A stretch of DNA of 64,000 nt from JAHBXE01 sp044222195 (GTDB lineage Bacteria > Planctomycetota > Phycisphaerae > Phycisphaerales > UBA1924), in contig JBGANS010000003.1 of assembly GCA_044222195.1 (NCBI GenBank), positions 124,001 to 188,000 on the forward strand, given 5' to 3'. The notes beneath the pieces were generated by a model. It saw nothing but the letters and a program-made list of their open reading frames with translations, had not been told where the DNA came from and did not search any database. Shown one piece after another: positions 1-8,793 of the stretch (positions within the stretch are counted from its first letter, which is position 1; every line of letters begins with the position of its first letter). The translations under genes and the position numbers were made by a program.

Positions 1-3000
1 CTGATCGGCCGCTACAAGCTCCTCCAGAAAATCGGCGAAGGCGGCTTCGGCGCGGTGTTCCTGGCCGAGCAGCGCGAACCCGTCGCCCGCAAAGTCGCCC
101 TCAAGATCATCAAGCTCGGCATGGACACGAGGCAGGTCATCGCCAGGTTCGAAGCCGAGCGACAGGCCCTCGCCCTGATGGACCACCCCAACATCGCCCG
201 CGTCCTCGACGCCGGCGCGACCGATTCCGGCCGCCCCTACTTCGTCATGGAATACGTCAAGGGCGACCCCATCATCGCCTTCGCCGACGCCCACAAGCTC
301 GCCATCCCTGACCGCCTCGAGCTCTTCACACAAGTCTGCCAAGCCGTCCAGCACGCCCACACCAAGGGCATCATCCACCGCGACCTCAAGCCCGGCAACA
401 TCCTCGTCAGCATGTCCGACGGCAAACCCTTCGCCCGAGTCATCGACTTCGGAATCGCCAAAGCCACCGGCGCCATGGGCGGCCGCCTCACCGACAAAAC
501 CCTCTTCACCGAACACCACCAGCTCATCGGCACCCCCGAATACATGTCCCCCGAACAAGCCGAAGGCTCCCCCGACATCGACACCAGAACCGACGTCTAC
601 TCCCTCGGCGTGCTTCTCTACGAGCTTCTCACCGGCGCCACCCCCTTCGACCCCGACCGCCTCCGCTCCGCCGCCTTCGCCGAAATGCAACGCATAATCA
701 AAGAAGAAGACCCCCCAAGCCCAAGCCTCCGCCTCACCCGCGACCTCAAAACCCTCGCCGCGGCCGCCGCGGCCCGCGACGCCGAACCCGCCAAGCTCAA
801 CACCCTCATCAAGGGCGAGCTCGACTGGATCGTCATGAAGGCTCTCGACAAAGACCGAGCCCGTCGTTACGAGAGTCCCAGTCAACTCGCGGCGGATGTG
901 CTGCGGCATCTGAACAACGAGGCCGTTATCGCAGCGCCGCCCAGCGCGGGGTATCGCGTCAGGAAGTTCGTGAGAAGAAACAAGGCCAAGGTCGTCACTT
1001 GTGGTGCGATCGCGCTGTCGCTGCTCGCGGGTGCGGCTGTCGCAACCTGGCAATGGCAAAAGGCAGATGCAATCGCGACCGAGCGGCTTCTCGAACAAGA
1101 AGCAGCGGCCGTGGAAGCGAACGCAATTACCTACCGCATGCTCAATCTGGACATCCCGTGGCCCCATCGCCCAAAGTCGGGCAGCATCACCAGGATCGAG
1201 TCGTCGGATGGCGTTTCCGTAAAGATCAAGAAGGGTCGCACGCCGGAAGAAGCAGTTGTCGTCGCCGAAGACGCGTCACATCGCGAAGTGCCCCTCGGCA
1301 TTACGGAGAGTGTCGATGCACTCTCATGGGTTGCCAACATTGCGCTCGATGGGCTCGCCGCGTCGACCAGGGAACTGAGGGACACAAACGAGGTCCTTCG
1401 CAAGCAAACTGAAGACGCGCAATGGAGCGCCTACACCGCCAACATCGCTCTCGCTCAGGCCGCACTCGCAGCGAGAGCCTACCCAGAGGCCCGGCGGGTT
1501 CTGGACCAGACGAACAAGACCCACCGCGGATGGGAGTTTGACTTTCTTGCCCGTCAGGCGGCATCGATTCAAGTTGTGCTGGCCGGGGACCTGTCACACG
1601 CGTGGGTGGAAGACAAAGCGGTGTACGGAGTCGAGTCCGGTACGAATCACCAGCGCCTGATCGACCGGATCAGCGGCACGGAAGCAGATCAAACGTCTGA
1701 AGACCTTGGACGGGCGCGGGCATTGAGTCAGGCGTGGTGGACCGATCACCGCGGGCCATCCATTGACTCCGAAACAATCCAAAGGTTGCACCTCATCACA
1801 GACATCAACAATCCCAAGTGGGCCAGGTATCGGTTCACGCCGGACCACGCGCGAATCATCGAAACCAGCAGCAGTCGAGGCGTGCGATTGCTGAACGCAG
1901 TCACAGGAGAGTCGACGTTCACCTTCGCGGATGTGGGGGACTACTTTTACGATGACGTCGCTCTAATCGACAACCGATCGTTCTTGGTGTGCTGGTCTCA
2001 AGTCGGGATGGGCGGCTCTCATGACATGCGCGTGACCGTCGTGCCGCTGTCCGAGATGGGCGGTCCAGTTCGCCTTATCGGGCAACAGGACTTGGCGCTC
2101 AACATCTCCGCAACTCTTGCCGCCTGTGAGCAACCTCCACGCAGTGGCCCTGCCATTACGACAATCAACGGCGCCAGGCGCATCGTCGGAGCCGCCGACA
2201 AAACGGTGCGGGTGTACGACACACCTAGCAATCGACAGGCCTCTTCAGAAGGACCACCTCGCGAAGTCGCCGTCTTTCGCATGCCCGCCGCCGTCACCAA
2301 CCTCCAGATAACCGGCGACGACACCCGTCTCATCATCTCCCTCGCCGACGGCACCGCCCGAGTTTGGGACATTCGCGACCCCGCCGCGCGCCAAAGGGAA
2401 CTCCAGAAAGAATGGGCCGAGCGCGCCCCCGCCAGCGAATACCTGAACGCCCTTTGGAATAGCCCAACACCCACCGACAAGCTCCGCCAAACCATCATCG
2501 ACGACGCCTCCCTCTCCCCCCTCAGTCGCCTCGTCGCCGTCGAACTCAACGACGAGCGCCTTGCCGATATGAACAGCGTCGTGACTCGTGCGCAGGAGGA
2601 AGCCACCAAAGGCCAGACCGACAAGTCAGCCGTCCTGGCCAGCGCCAAAGCCGCCGCTCTGCCGCCCCGCGCCAAGGCACTACTCATTGCCGCCGCTGAA
2701 AAGTGGGATTACGTAGCGCCAACCCCGACGACCGAAGAGCTGCTTGCATCCGAAACCAAGCGAGCGGAACTCAACGACGCCGCTCTGAAGTTCGATCGCT
2801 TCCAACACGGAGACATCCCATCTCTTCAAGAACAAGTAACAGCACTCACAGAGGTTGTTCGGCTGCGCGCACTTCATCTGCCTCCAACACATGAGGACGT
2901 CATTCAAGCGAAGTGGTCGCTCGGTTGCGTGAGGTTCACAACCGGTGCCGATGACGCGGCCGCGATCGACATGATGCGTGAAACGATGTCTGTGTACGAG

Positions 3001-3732
3001 CGCGCCTTGGACCAGCCCACGTATCTCCTGGTCGCGATGTGCAACAACCTCGCCGGGGCGGAACTGTGGTGTGGTCACTACGACGCTGCTGAACGGATTG
3101 CGCCCAAGCTCGAAGAAGCGTGGCGAAAGCTTGGCATGGTCCAGGTTCAGGTTGCAATCGATGGACCTCCGCCCACACCCCTTCACATGCACTACATCGG
3201 ATCTGTGTTTGTCCCGTGGGAAGGCGAGCCGGGGTGGGAGAATGGGAAGAGCAGCCTGCCTCGTCTCCGCGGCGACGAACTTCGGCGTGCCTTCCTACGA
3301 AATGTCTCAAGCAAGATCCTCTATCAACTCAGGCTTACGACCACGGACATCAACGCAAACTACGGGGCATTCCACGTTTGGCTTGCAAGCAATGTCTCGA
3401 GAGCGAATACAGCCCGCCGCGGCGCCGCCCTGCTTGAAGCAGACAGGGCTGTTCCAGAGTCCGCGACTGCAGCGGCCGTCGCACGCTATCAGCTCGGCGA
3501 ATATGACAAAGTGATCTCACTGCTTACCGGGTCCACGCCCAATCCAGTAAACCTTGCCTATCTCGCCGGGGCGCACCATCATCTTGGCCATTCCAACCAA
3601 GCCACCTCCACCCTCGCCGACCTCCGCGCGTTCATGTCAAACCCCGCCAACGCCGAAACCTGGGCCAAAAACCCCAATGCCATCGTCCTCCTCGCCGAAG
3701 CCGAAGCCCTCATCGACCCGCCCAAGAAATAA
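1..3732 (+). CDS. Ser/Thr protein kinase with membrane anchor and WD40/TPR-like sensor part (5' end cut by window)
   Basis: The frame is open from base 1, so the N-terminus lies outside the window. A Hanks-type kinase domain fills about the first 290 residues: glycine loop GEGGFGAVF near residue 12, lysine in VALKIIK, catalytic HRDLKPGN near 125, IDFG near 148 and GTPEYMSPEQA after it. A basic stretch and one hydrophobic segment (about residues 331-350) anchor the kinase in the cytoplasmic membrane. The remainder is outside the kinase fold: WD40-like blades (KTVRVYD, GTARVWDIRD) near the middle and helical TPR-like sequence at the C-terminus. Planctomycetal kinases of this build are usually signalling proteins of unknown ligand. 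It ends 11 nt before the stop of the convergent next gene. Kinase assignment is firm; the sensor role is inferred. Confidence 0.93.
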   Translation: MIGRYKLLQKIGEGGFGAVFLAEQREPVARKVALKIIKLGMDTRQVIARFEAERQALALMDHPNIARVLDAGATDSGRPYFVMEYVKGDPIIAFADAHKLAIPDRLELFTQVCQAVQHAHTKGIIHRDLKPGNILVSMSDGKPFARVIDFGIAKATGAMGGRLTDKTLFTEHHQLIGTPEYMSPEQAEGSPDIDTRTDVYSLGVLLYELLTGATPFDPDRLRSAAFAEMQRIIKEEDPPSPSLRLTRDLKTLAAAAAARDAEPAKLNTLIKGELDWIVMKALDKDRARRYESPSQLAADVLRHLNNEAVIAAPPSAGYRVRKFVRRNKAKVVTCGAIALSLLAGAAVATWQWQKADAIATERLLEQEAAAVEANAITYRMLNLDIPWPHRPKSGSITRIESSDGVSVKIKKGRTPEEAVVVAEDASHREVPLGITESVDALSWVANIALDGLAASTRELRDTNEVLRKQTEDAQWSAYTANIALAQAALAARAYPEARRVLDQTNKTHRGWEFDFLARQAASIQVVLAGDLSHAWVEDKAVYGVESGTNHQRLIDRISGTEADQTSEDLGRARALSQAWWTDHRGPSIDSETIQRLHLITDINNPKWARYRFTPDHARIIETSSSRGVRLLNAVTGESTFTFADVGDYFYDDVALIDNRSFLVCWSQVGMGGSHDMRVTVVPLSEMGGPVRLIGQQDLALNISATLAACEQPPRSGPAITTINGARRIVGAADKTVRVYDTPSNRQASSEGPPREVAVFRMPAAVTNLQITGDDTRLIISLADGTARVWDIRDPAARQRELQKEWAERAPASEYLNALWNSPTPTDKLRQTIIDDASLSPLSRLVAVELNDERLADMNSVVTRAQEEATKGQTDKSAVLASAKAAALPPRAKALLIAAAEKWDYVAPTPTTEELLASETKRAELNDAALKFDRFQHGDIPSLQEQVTALTEVVRLRALHLPPTHEDVIQAKWSLGCVRFTTGADDAAAIDMMRETMSVYERALDQPTYLLVAMCNNLAGAELWCGHYDAAERIAPKLEEAWRKLGMVQVQVAIDGPPPTPLHMHYIGSVFVPWEGEPGWENGKSSLPRLRGDELRRAFLRNVSSKILYQLRLTTTDINANYGAFHVWLASNVSRANTARRGAALLEADRAVPESATAAAVARYQLGEYDKVISLLTGSTPNPVNLAYLAGAHHHLGHSNQATSTLADLRAFMSNPANAETWAKNPNAIVLLAEAEALIDPPKK

Positions 3733-3743
3733 CCACCGGCCGC

Positions 3744-4388
3744 TTACAACAACTCCTCCTCCCCTTCGTCCCCCTCAAACTCCTCATCCAGCGGCACCAT
3801 CGACGGCGCCTGCGGAAGATTCCGATCACGGTCAAACGGCGGCTCCTCGTGCGGCGGAATAAATGTCTTCGGATACTCCCGCGCGCAGCGTTTCCGCTCC
3901 TCCTCGCTGTCGTAATACCGCAGGCCGATTTCGAGGTCTTCTTCACTACAGCTCCCGATCAGATCGATGTGCCACTGAAAGCTCCTCCCGCCCTTGAAGT
4001 CCGGCATCACTTCCTTGAGCGACTCGCTCCGCAAGTGTGTGTACAGCTCGCGATCGCTCAGGTGATTCGTATGGTGCAAGTAACAGCTCCGCTCCGCCAG
4101 CGCCCGAATCACCTCCCACAACTTGACACGCAGCGCCGCATCATCCATCGACTCCGGCGCCGGCAACCGCACCCCCTCCTTGCGCAGCTCCTCCGACTGC
4201 GACGTCTCCGGCGCCGTCTCATACTCAATGATGTGCCTCATGAACTGCTCATGAACCTCCGGCGGACACTCCGGACTGGGCTTGGGCTCCTCCATCCCCA
4301 GCTCCGCCATTTGCTCCCGAAGCTCATTGATCCGAATCTCACGATCCGCCGCATCAAGCCCCAACGGATCATCACCCCGATTCCCCAT
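3744..4388 (-). CDS. conserved acidic hypothetical protein (214 aa)
   Basis: A soluble, very acidic protein with no signal peptide or membrane segment. It opens MGNRGDDPLGLDAADREIRI, has a central stretch rich in W, H and Y (LHHTNHLSDRELYTHL, QWHIDLIGS) and ends in a run of Glu and Asp. The whole pattern resembles a family of planctomycetal proteins of unknown function known to me only as hypotheticals. The ATG at 4388 is preferred because GGAAG lies about 8 nt upstream; the frame stays open further up only by running through a microsatellite (4399-4468) that codes for low-complexity sequence. No function is proposed. Confidence 0.75.
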   Translation of the reverse strand: MGNRGDDPLGLDAADREIRINELREQMAELGMEEPKPSPECPPEVHEQFMRHIIEYETAPETSQSEELRKEGVRLPAPESMDDAALRVKLWEVIRALAERSCYLHHTNHLSDRELYTHLRSESLKEVMPDFKGGRSFQWHIDLIGSCSEEDLEIGLRYYDSEEERKRCAREYPKTFIPPHEEPPFDRDRNLPQAPSMVPLDEEFEGDEGEEELL

Positions 4389-4398
4389 AGAGTCTTCC

Positions 4399-4468
4399 TT
4401 TGCCGCTTTGCCGCTTTGCCGCTTTGCCGCTTTGCCGCTTTGCCTCCGCGTCTCCGCGTCTCCGCGTG
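4399..4468. repeat. two abutting 8-bp microsatellites
   Basis: About five copies of TTGCCGCT are followed directly by three copies of CTCCGCGT. The tract lies just upstream of the acidic hypothetical gene and between it and the end of the cystathionine beta-synthase gene. Similar short-unit tracts recur at 25044, 28286, 37150, 44597 and 53500. Confidence 0.85.
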
Positions 4469-4480
4469 AGATCTTTACGC

Positions 4481-5848
4481 CTACCTCCTCGTCATAAACT
4501 CCAAAACATCCACCTTGCTCACAATCCCCACAATCTTGTTGTTGTCCACGACGACGCCGACCTGATCGGTCTCGAAGATTCGGAAGAGTTCTTCGATGCG
4601 GGCCTTGGGGTAGATGAGGCCGCCGATCGGGTGCGACACGGCCTTTGCCGGCGAGTTCCCCGTCACCTGTCCTGTCTGCATCCCGCGGAGAACGTCCACC
4701 TCGTGCACCATGCCCACCGGGTTCCCCTTCCCATCCAGCACCGGCACCTGCGAAATTCCCTTGTTCTTGAATGTGTCGACGATTGTCGCCACCGGCGTCG
4801 ATTCCGTCGCCGTGATGATGTCGTGCTTGGGCATCTTCTTGAGAATGTCCTCCACCAGCCCCAGGTCCCTGTCCCCGCCCAGGAACCCGTAGTCCTTCAT
4901 CCACTGGTCGTTCAGGAACTTGGTCGTGTACCGCGTCGCCGAATCCGGGAGCAGCGTCACCACGGTCTTCCCCGGCCCGAGCTTCTGCGCGATCTTGATC
5001 GCGATGTGAACGCAGCAGCCGGAGGAGCCGCCGCAGAAGAGGCCTTCTTCGCGGACCAGCCGCCGCGCCATGGTAAAGGCTTCTTTGTCGTTGGTCTGGT
5101 GGAACTCATCGACGACCGAGTAGTCCATCGCCTCGCAGAGGATGTCCTCGCCGATGCCCTCGACCTTGTACACGTGCGGCGTTGGCATCGTCTTGGTGTA
5201 GAAGTAGTGGTAGTGGACCGACCCGATCGGGTCCACGCCCACGATCCGCACATGCTTGTGGTTCTTCTTGAAGTAGCGGCCGATGCCCGAGACGGTGCCT
5301 CCGGTGCCGGCGCCGGCCACGACGGCATCGACCTTGCCGCCCGTGTCGCGCCAGATCTCGGGCCCGGTCGAGAGCTCGTGGGCGTCGATGTTGAGGGGGT
5401 TGTGGTACTGGTTGACGTAGAAGGCGCCGGGCGTTTCACGCGCGATCCGCTTGGCCGTCTCGACATAGTGCTCCGGCGAATCTCCGGGCACATCCGTCGG
5501 CGTGATCACCACCTCCGCGCCGAACGCCTTGAGCATGTTCACCTTCTCGAGGCTCATCTTGTCCGGCATCGTGAACACGCACCGATACCCCCGAACCGCG
5601 GCCCACATCGCCACACCCTGCCCCGTGTTCCCCGAGGTGTTCTCGACGATGGTGGCGCCGGGGCGGATGAGGCCCTGCTTCTCCGATTCGTTGAGGATGT
5701 GCACGGCCATCCGGTCCTTGATGGAGCCGGTGGGGTTCATGTACTCGCACTTGACCAGGACATCGGCGCAGCCCGGGGGCACCACCTTGTTCAGCTTGAC
5801 CAGAGGCATGTTGCCGACGGCTTCGAGGATCGAGTTCTTGATGTTCAC
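4481..5848 (-). CDS. cbs: cystathionine beta-synthase (PLP enzyme with C-terminal CBS pair)
   Basis: 455 residues. The N-terminal two thirds is a fold-type II PLP enzyme: the PLP lysine sits in GSIKDRM near residue 43, followed by NTSGNTGQG and the phosphate-binding GTGGTVSGIG. The last 120 residues form two CBS modules (PVATIVDTF...QVPVLDGKGNPVG, and VGVVVDNNKIVGIVSKVDVLEF). The enzyme condenses serine (or O-acetylserine) with homocysteine or sulfide in sulfur amino acid metabolism; the CBS pair usually binds adenosyl ligands and regulates activity. The start is a GTG with GGAAGGGA 8 nt upstream. O-acetylserine sulfhydrylase activity is the alternative, but the CBS pair favours the stated name. 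It stands alone, with a long-hairpin repeat upstream. Confidence 0.9.
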   Translation of the reverse strand: MNIKNSILEAVGNMPLVKLNKVVPPGCADVLVKCEYMNPTGSIKDRMAVHILNESEKQGLIRPGATIVENTSGNTGQGVAMWAAVRGYRCVFTMPDKMSLEKVNMLKAFGAEVVITPTDVPGDSPEHYVETAKRIARETPGAFYVNQYHNPLNIDAHELSTGPEIWRDTGGKVDAVVAGAGTGGTVSGIGRYFKKNHKHVRIVGVDPIGSVHYHYFYTKTMPTPHVYKVEGIGEDILCEAMDYSVVDEFHQTNDKEAFTMARRLVREEGLFCGGSSGCCVHIAIKIAQKLGPGKTVVTLLPDSATRYTTKFLNDQWMKDYGFLGGDRDLGLVEDILKKMPKHDIITATESTPVATIVDTFKNKGISQVPVLDGKGNPVGMVHEVDVLRGMQTGQVTGNSPAKAVSHPIGGLIYPKARIEELFRIFETDQVGVVVDNNKIVGIVSKVDVLEFMTRR

Positions 5849-5949
5849 GAGCTTCCCTTCCGGAGCAGGAGTTTTGGAAGGAGAGGTTATGCGAATCCGG
5901 ACGAGGATGCAGATACCCGGATGGCGCGAGGGTATGGAATGGGACTACA

Positions 5950-6038
5950 GAACCGCGACCGTGAGGGAGCGGAGGCGCCCGGTGTTCAAGGGTGATTGTG
6001 GGCAGTTGTGGGGTTCCGCTCCCTGACGGTCGCGGTTC
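5950..6038. repeat. inverted pair of a 24-bp dispersed repeat
   Basis: Arms 5950-5973 and 6015-6038 are reverse complements with one mismatch, separated by 41 nt. The same 24-mer recurs exactly at 15770-15793 and 40177-40200; its core is CTCCCTGACGGTCGCGG. The pair could fold as a hairpin between the start of the cystathionine beta-synthase gene and the stop of the next gene. Confidence 0.85.
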
Positions 6039-6054
6039 CGACAGGAAGGAGGTG

Positions 6055-7080
6055 TCAACTGGTGTCGGGCTTGGTGGCTGGGCGCTCTTCAGGTGCCATA
6101 GAGAGGAGCCAGCAGCGGGCGAGGGGGCCGGTTTCTGGGCGCTTGAGGCGACAGCGAACGCGGAAGCGATCGCAGTTGCGGTTGGGGTACATCAGCGACA
6201 CCAGGCAGGTGAACTCGTGGTCGCCGGTTTGTCTTTCGTCGTAGAAGAGCGGATGGAAGGAGTTGAGAATGTGAGGGAAGCTGGCGTGCAGGTTCTTTCT
6301 GAAGGCTTCGAAGGATTCGGGAGAGCGGTCTTCGATGCCGGAGTGGTTGAAGGCGGTGATGAAGCGGTCTTCGCCGCGGAGTGAGCTATCGCGGCCGAGG
6401 GAGGAAAGAACGAAGTCGATCACGCGGGTGGGCGTGGCGGCGGGATGAGGGCGGGGAGAGATGTCGGGGGTCTTGATAGTGCGGCCTGCGTCACCGCCAG
6501 CAAAGAAGGCGAGGCGCGCGGCATCGAGGTCTGGTGTTGAGTCGAGGGAGAGAGGTGCACGGGGAGGTTTGTAGCGGGACCAGTCGTAGGCCGCCGGGCC
6601 CGGGAGCTTGGTTGTGGTTGCTGGATCATCGTTCGGGGCGGTGGGCGGCGTGAGAGACGGGAGTGCGTCGTCCTTCGAAGGCGCGGCGACGTTTCGGGCG
6701 TGGTCGGCCGTGGACTTGGGAGCTGTCAGGCGCAGGGGGCGGAGGGCGCCGACGCCGAGGGCGCGGAGGATTGTCGTTGCGGCCCGGCGGCGCTCGATGG
6801 GGTCTTGCGTGTTGTCGGCAAGGTCGGTCAGGTGGTTGAGGGCGCTCGTCTTGCGGGAGTCGAAGACCTGAGACTTGTGGTAGGCGAGCCAGGGGGCGAT
6901 GGATTCGGAAGTGGACCAGCGGTAGAGGTCGACGAGGGTCCAGCCGGTGGTGTGGGGGAGCGGGGTCTTGTCCAGAGATGCGGCGAGGGAATCGAGGGTG
7001 CCGGATCCGATGAAGCGGAGGAAGAGCGCGGCGTCATCGGCGCTGAGTTCGGGGAGCGGAGTTGTGGCCGCGGCGGCCAT
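6055..7080 (-). CDS. hypothetical protein (341 aa)
   Basis: I do not recognise this protein. The N-terminal 110 residues look helical (ELSADDAALFLRFIGSGTL, then WTLVDLYRWS). A proline/alanine/threonine-rich linker follows, and a C-terminal block of about 90 residues (ESFEAFRKNLHASFPHILN, then HPLFYDERQTGDHEF) looks like a compact folded domain. There is no signal peptide or membrane span. The start at 7080 is chosen over an in-frame ATG 81 nt upstream because a TATGTT hexamer ends 6 nt before it, the spacing seen at many other starts here, and the upstream codons look non-coding. It is transcribed towards the cystathionine beta-synthase gene across the inverted repeat. Confidence 0.7.
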   Translation of the reverse strand: MAAAATTPLPELSADDAALFLRFIGSGTLDSLAASLDKTPLPHTTGWTLVDLYRWSTSESIAPWLAYHKSQVFDSRKTSALNHLTDLADNTQDPIERRRAATTILRALGVGALRPLRLTAPKSTADHARNVAAPSKDDALPSLTPPTAPNDDPATTTKLPGPAAYDWSRYKPPRAPLSLDSTPDLDAARLAFFAGGDAGRTIKTPDISPRPHPAATPTRVIDFVLSSLGRDSSLRGEDRFITAFNHSGIEDRSPESFEAFRKNLHASFPHILNSFHPLFYDERQTGDHEFTCLVSLMYPNRNCDRFRVRCRLKRPETGPLARCWLLSMAPEERPATKPDTS

Positions 7081-7086
7081 GTGGGG

Positions 7087-7092
7087 AACATA
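7087..7092 (-). promoter_or_regulatory. TATGTT -10-like hexamer, leaderless start
   Basis: TATGTT ends 6 nt before the ATG at 7080 and no Shine-Dalgarno sequence is visible, so transcription would start at or next to the start codon. No clear -35 box. Confidence 0.45.
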
Positions 7093-7200
7093 CGTGGCGG
7101 CGGAGGGAATGCAAGGGGGTTTGAGCGTGTGACCACGAAACGTCAGCACAAAAGCGGTCATGAGTGCACATTGTCCGGCCGGGGGAGTTGCAGAGGGGGC

Positions 7201-7419
7201 GGCGAGCCCTTACTGCGTCGGTGGCAGATTGATCACGATGTGCCGTGGAGCGAGGGCGGGTGCAGTATTACGGCGGCGAATGTGAAGCTGCTGTGTGCGC
7301 GGCACAACTTGGAGAAGTCGGACAAGATCATCAGTCTGGGGCCGTGGCTTGGGCCTCTTGTGGGGGCGATGGTGGCGGGGTTGGTGAGGGGGCGTGATTG
7401 CGCGGAGTTGCGTCGCTGA
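7201..7419 (+). pseudogene. C-terminal remnant of an HNH endonuclease domain
   Basis: In one frame the sequence reads WQIDHDVPWSEGGCS, then NVKLLCARHNLEKSDKI (about 7222-7330). This matches the second half of an HNH domain: IDHxxPxSxGG, then NLxxLCxxHNxxK. The N-terminal half with the first zinc cysteines is missing and no plausible start codon precedes it; the frame merely continues into the antisense of the neighbouring gene. It ends in a palindromic repeat at 7413-7451. It is best read as the tail of a lost nuclease gene, probably of a mobile element. Confidence 0.55.
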
Positions 7420-7451
7420 CGCAGGGGAAGGGCTGGCCGCCCTTCCCCTGC
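7413..7451. repeat. palindromic repeat, copy 1
   Basis: Perfect 12-bp arms (7421-7432 GCAGGGGAAGGG and 7440-7451) flank a 7-nt loop, preceded by TCGCTGAC. A diverged second copy starting with the same octamer lies at 14001, next to the insertion sequence. It has the size and form of REP-like elements. Confidence 0.8.
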
Positions 7452-7554
7452 AACCCCATCCTGCGGAAGGGAACCAGAGCACATGCCCGTGCAGAGCCAT
7501 TCAGAGTCAACGGCATGCCGCCCGAAGGTGTGTCCTGCTGGGCAGGCCGCCCGC

Positions 7555-8793
7555 TCAGGTAACCTCATTGAGCGCTGCGCAGAGGCGGTCCACTTCCGCG
7601 TGCGTGTTGTAGTGCAGGAGGCTGATGCGGGCGACGCCCTCTCCCAGCCCCATTGCATCGCACAATCGCTTCGAGTATCCGTGCCCCCACCGGATGCCCA
7701 TGGCTCGCTCGCCCAGAAATTTCGAGATGTCCCGCGGCCGCGATCGCTCGCTTGTGAAACTGATGGTCGCGACGCGCGATGAATCGGCCGCGGCCGGTCC
7801 GACGATCCGCACCCCGCGCCGTCCGCGCAGGTATTCCAGCAGCCGTTCCTGCAGCGACTCCTCCATTTCCTGGAACAACCCGAACGCCCGTTCAAACACG
7901 GCGCGGCTCAGCGGTGAATGCGCCGGCGTCCCTGTGACCTGGCAGACAAACTCCCACAGCGCGGCTACGCCCGCGCACCCCTCGTGGCTTGGACCGCCGA
8001 GCTCCCACTTGTACGGCCCGCCCGCAACGAAGTCGTGGTTCGGCCCGGTCAGCTCCGCCAGCGCTTCTTCGGTGCCGAACATCGCGGCCATGTGCGGGCC
8101 GAACACCTTGTACGTCGAGTACACAAACCAGTCGCACCCCAACGCCGCGACGTCCGGCGCCCGGTGCGGTGCGTACGCCACGCCATCGACCAGCACCCGC
8201 GCCCCGGCCGCGTGCGCCACGTCCGCGACGGCCCGACAATCCCACACCTCACCCAGAATGTTTGAAACCTGCGGGAACAGCACCAGCAGCGTCCGCTCCG
8301 ACAGCAGCTTCTTCAACGTCGCCAAGGACGGCCGGAAGTTGACTTCCCGCTCGTTCACCACCACCGGCTCCGCATCCCACGGCACAACCTCAAACCCGCG
8401 CGCCGCAAGGCGCATCCAAGGCCCTACATTCGCCTCGTGCCCCGCCGTGCAGACGATGATCTGATTTCGCTTCGACCTTTCCCCGCGCTCCCGTGCCTCC
8501 GCATACGCCGCGGCCAACTGGTAGCACAAAACCGTCGTCGACGACCCGAACATCACCTCGCCGATCGAGTCCCCGTTCACAAAGCACCGCACCACATCCC
8601 GCGCCCGGCCGATCGTTGCTGTCGCCCGGCGCGAGGGCTCGTAATCGGCGCTGAGCTGCACGTAGCACTCCCGCATGTGCCGCGTCACCGCATCGATCAC
8701 GCACCCGGGCAACTGCGACCCGCCGGCGTTATCGAGGAAGACCGTCGGCGATGCCAGCGCCGGGAATAATCCGCGAATCTGCTCCACCGTCAT
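7555..8793 (-). CDS. class V aminotransferase, cysteine desulfurase-like
   Basis: 412 residues of the fold-type I PLP family. N-terminal PTVFLDNAGGSQLP is typical of the VC1184-like branch of cysteine desulfurase-like proteins; the substrate and PLP region includes TAGHEANVGPW, LVDGVAYAPH and the PLP lysine in YSTYKVFGPH near residue 227. The C-terminal domain follows (RVATISFTSERSRP, GHGYSKRL). Members of this branch have no confirmed substrate, so sulfur transfer is only a family guess. The start ATG at 8793 shares one base with the stop TGA of the ABC-F gene (TGATG), so the two are translationally coupled; the frame upstream of it is merely open. Confidence 0.85.
   Translation of the reverse strand: MTVEQIRGLFPALASPTVFLDNAGGSQLPGCVIDAVTRHMRECYVQLSADYEPSRRATATIGRARDVVRCFVNGDSIGEVMFGSSTTVLCYQLAAAYAEARERGERSKRNQIIVCTAGHEANVGPWMRLAARGFEVVPWDAEPVVVNEREVNFRPSLATLKKLLSERTLLVLFPQVSNILGEVWDCRAVADVAHAAGARVLVDGVAYAPHRAPDVAALGCDWFVYSTYKVFGPHMAAMFGTEEALAELTGPNHDFVAGGPYKWELGGPSHEGCAGVAALWEFVCQVTGTPAHSPLSRAVFERAFGLFQEMEESLQERLLEYLRGRRGVRIVGPAAADSSRVATISFTSERSRPRDISKFLGERAMGIRWGHGYSKRLCDAMGLGEGVARISLLHYNTHAEVDRLCAALNEVT

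Noticed and set aside
4400..5995. Long open frame on the plus strand opposite the cystathionine beta-synthase gene
   Set aside because: His/Arg/Val-rich translation without domains; it mirrors the codon bias of the real gene on the other strand.
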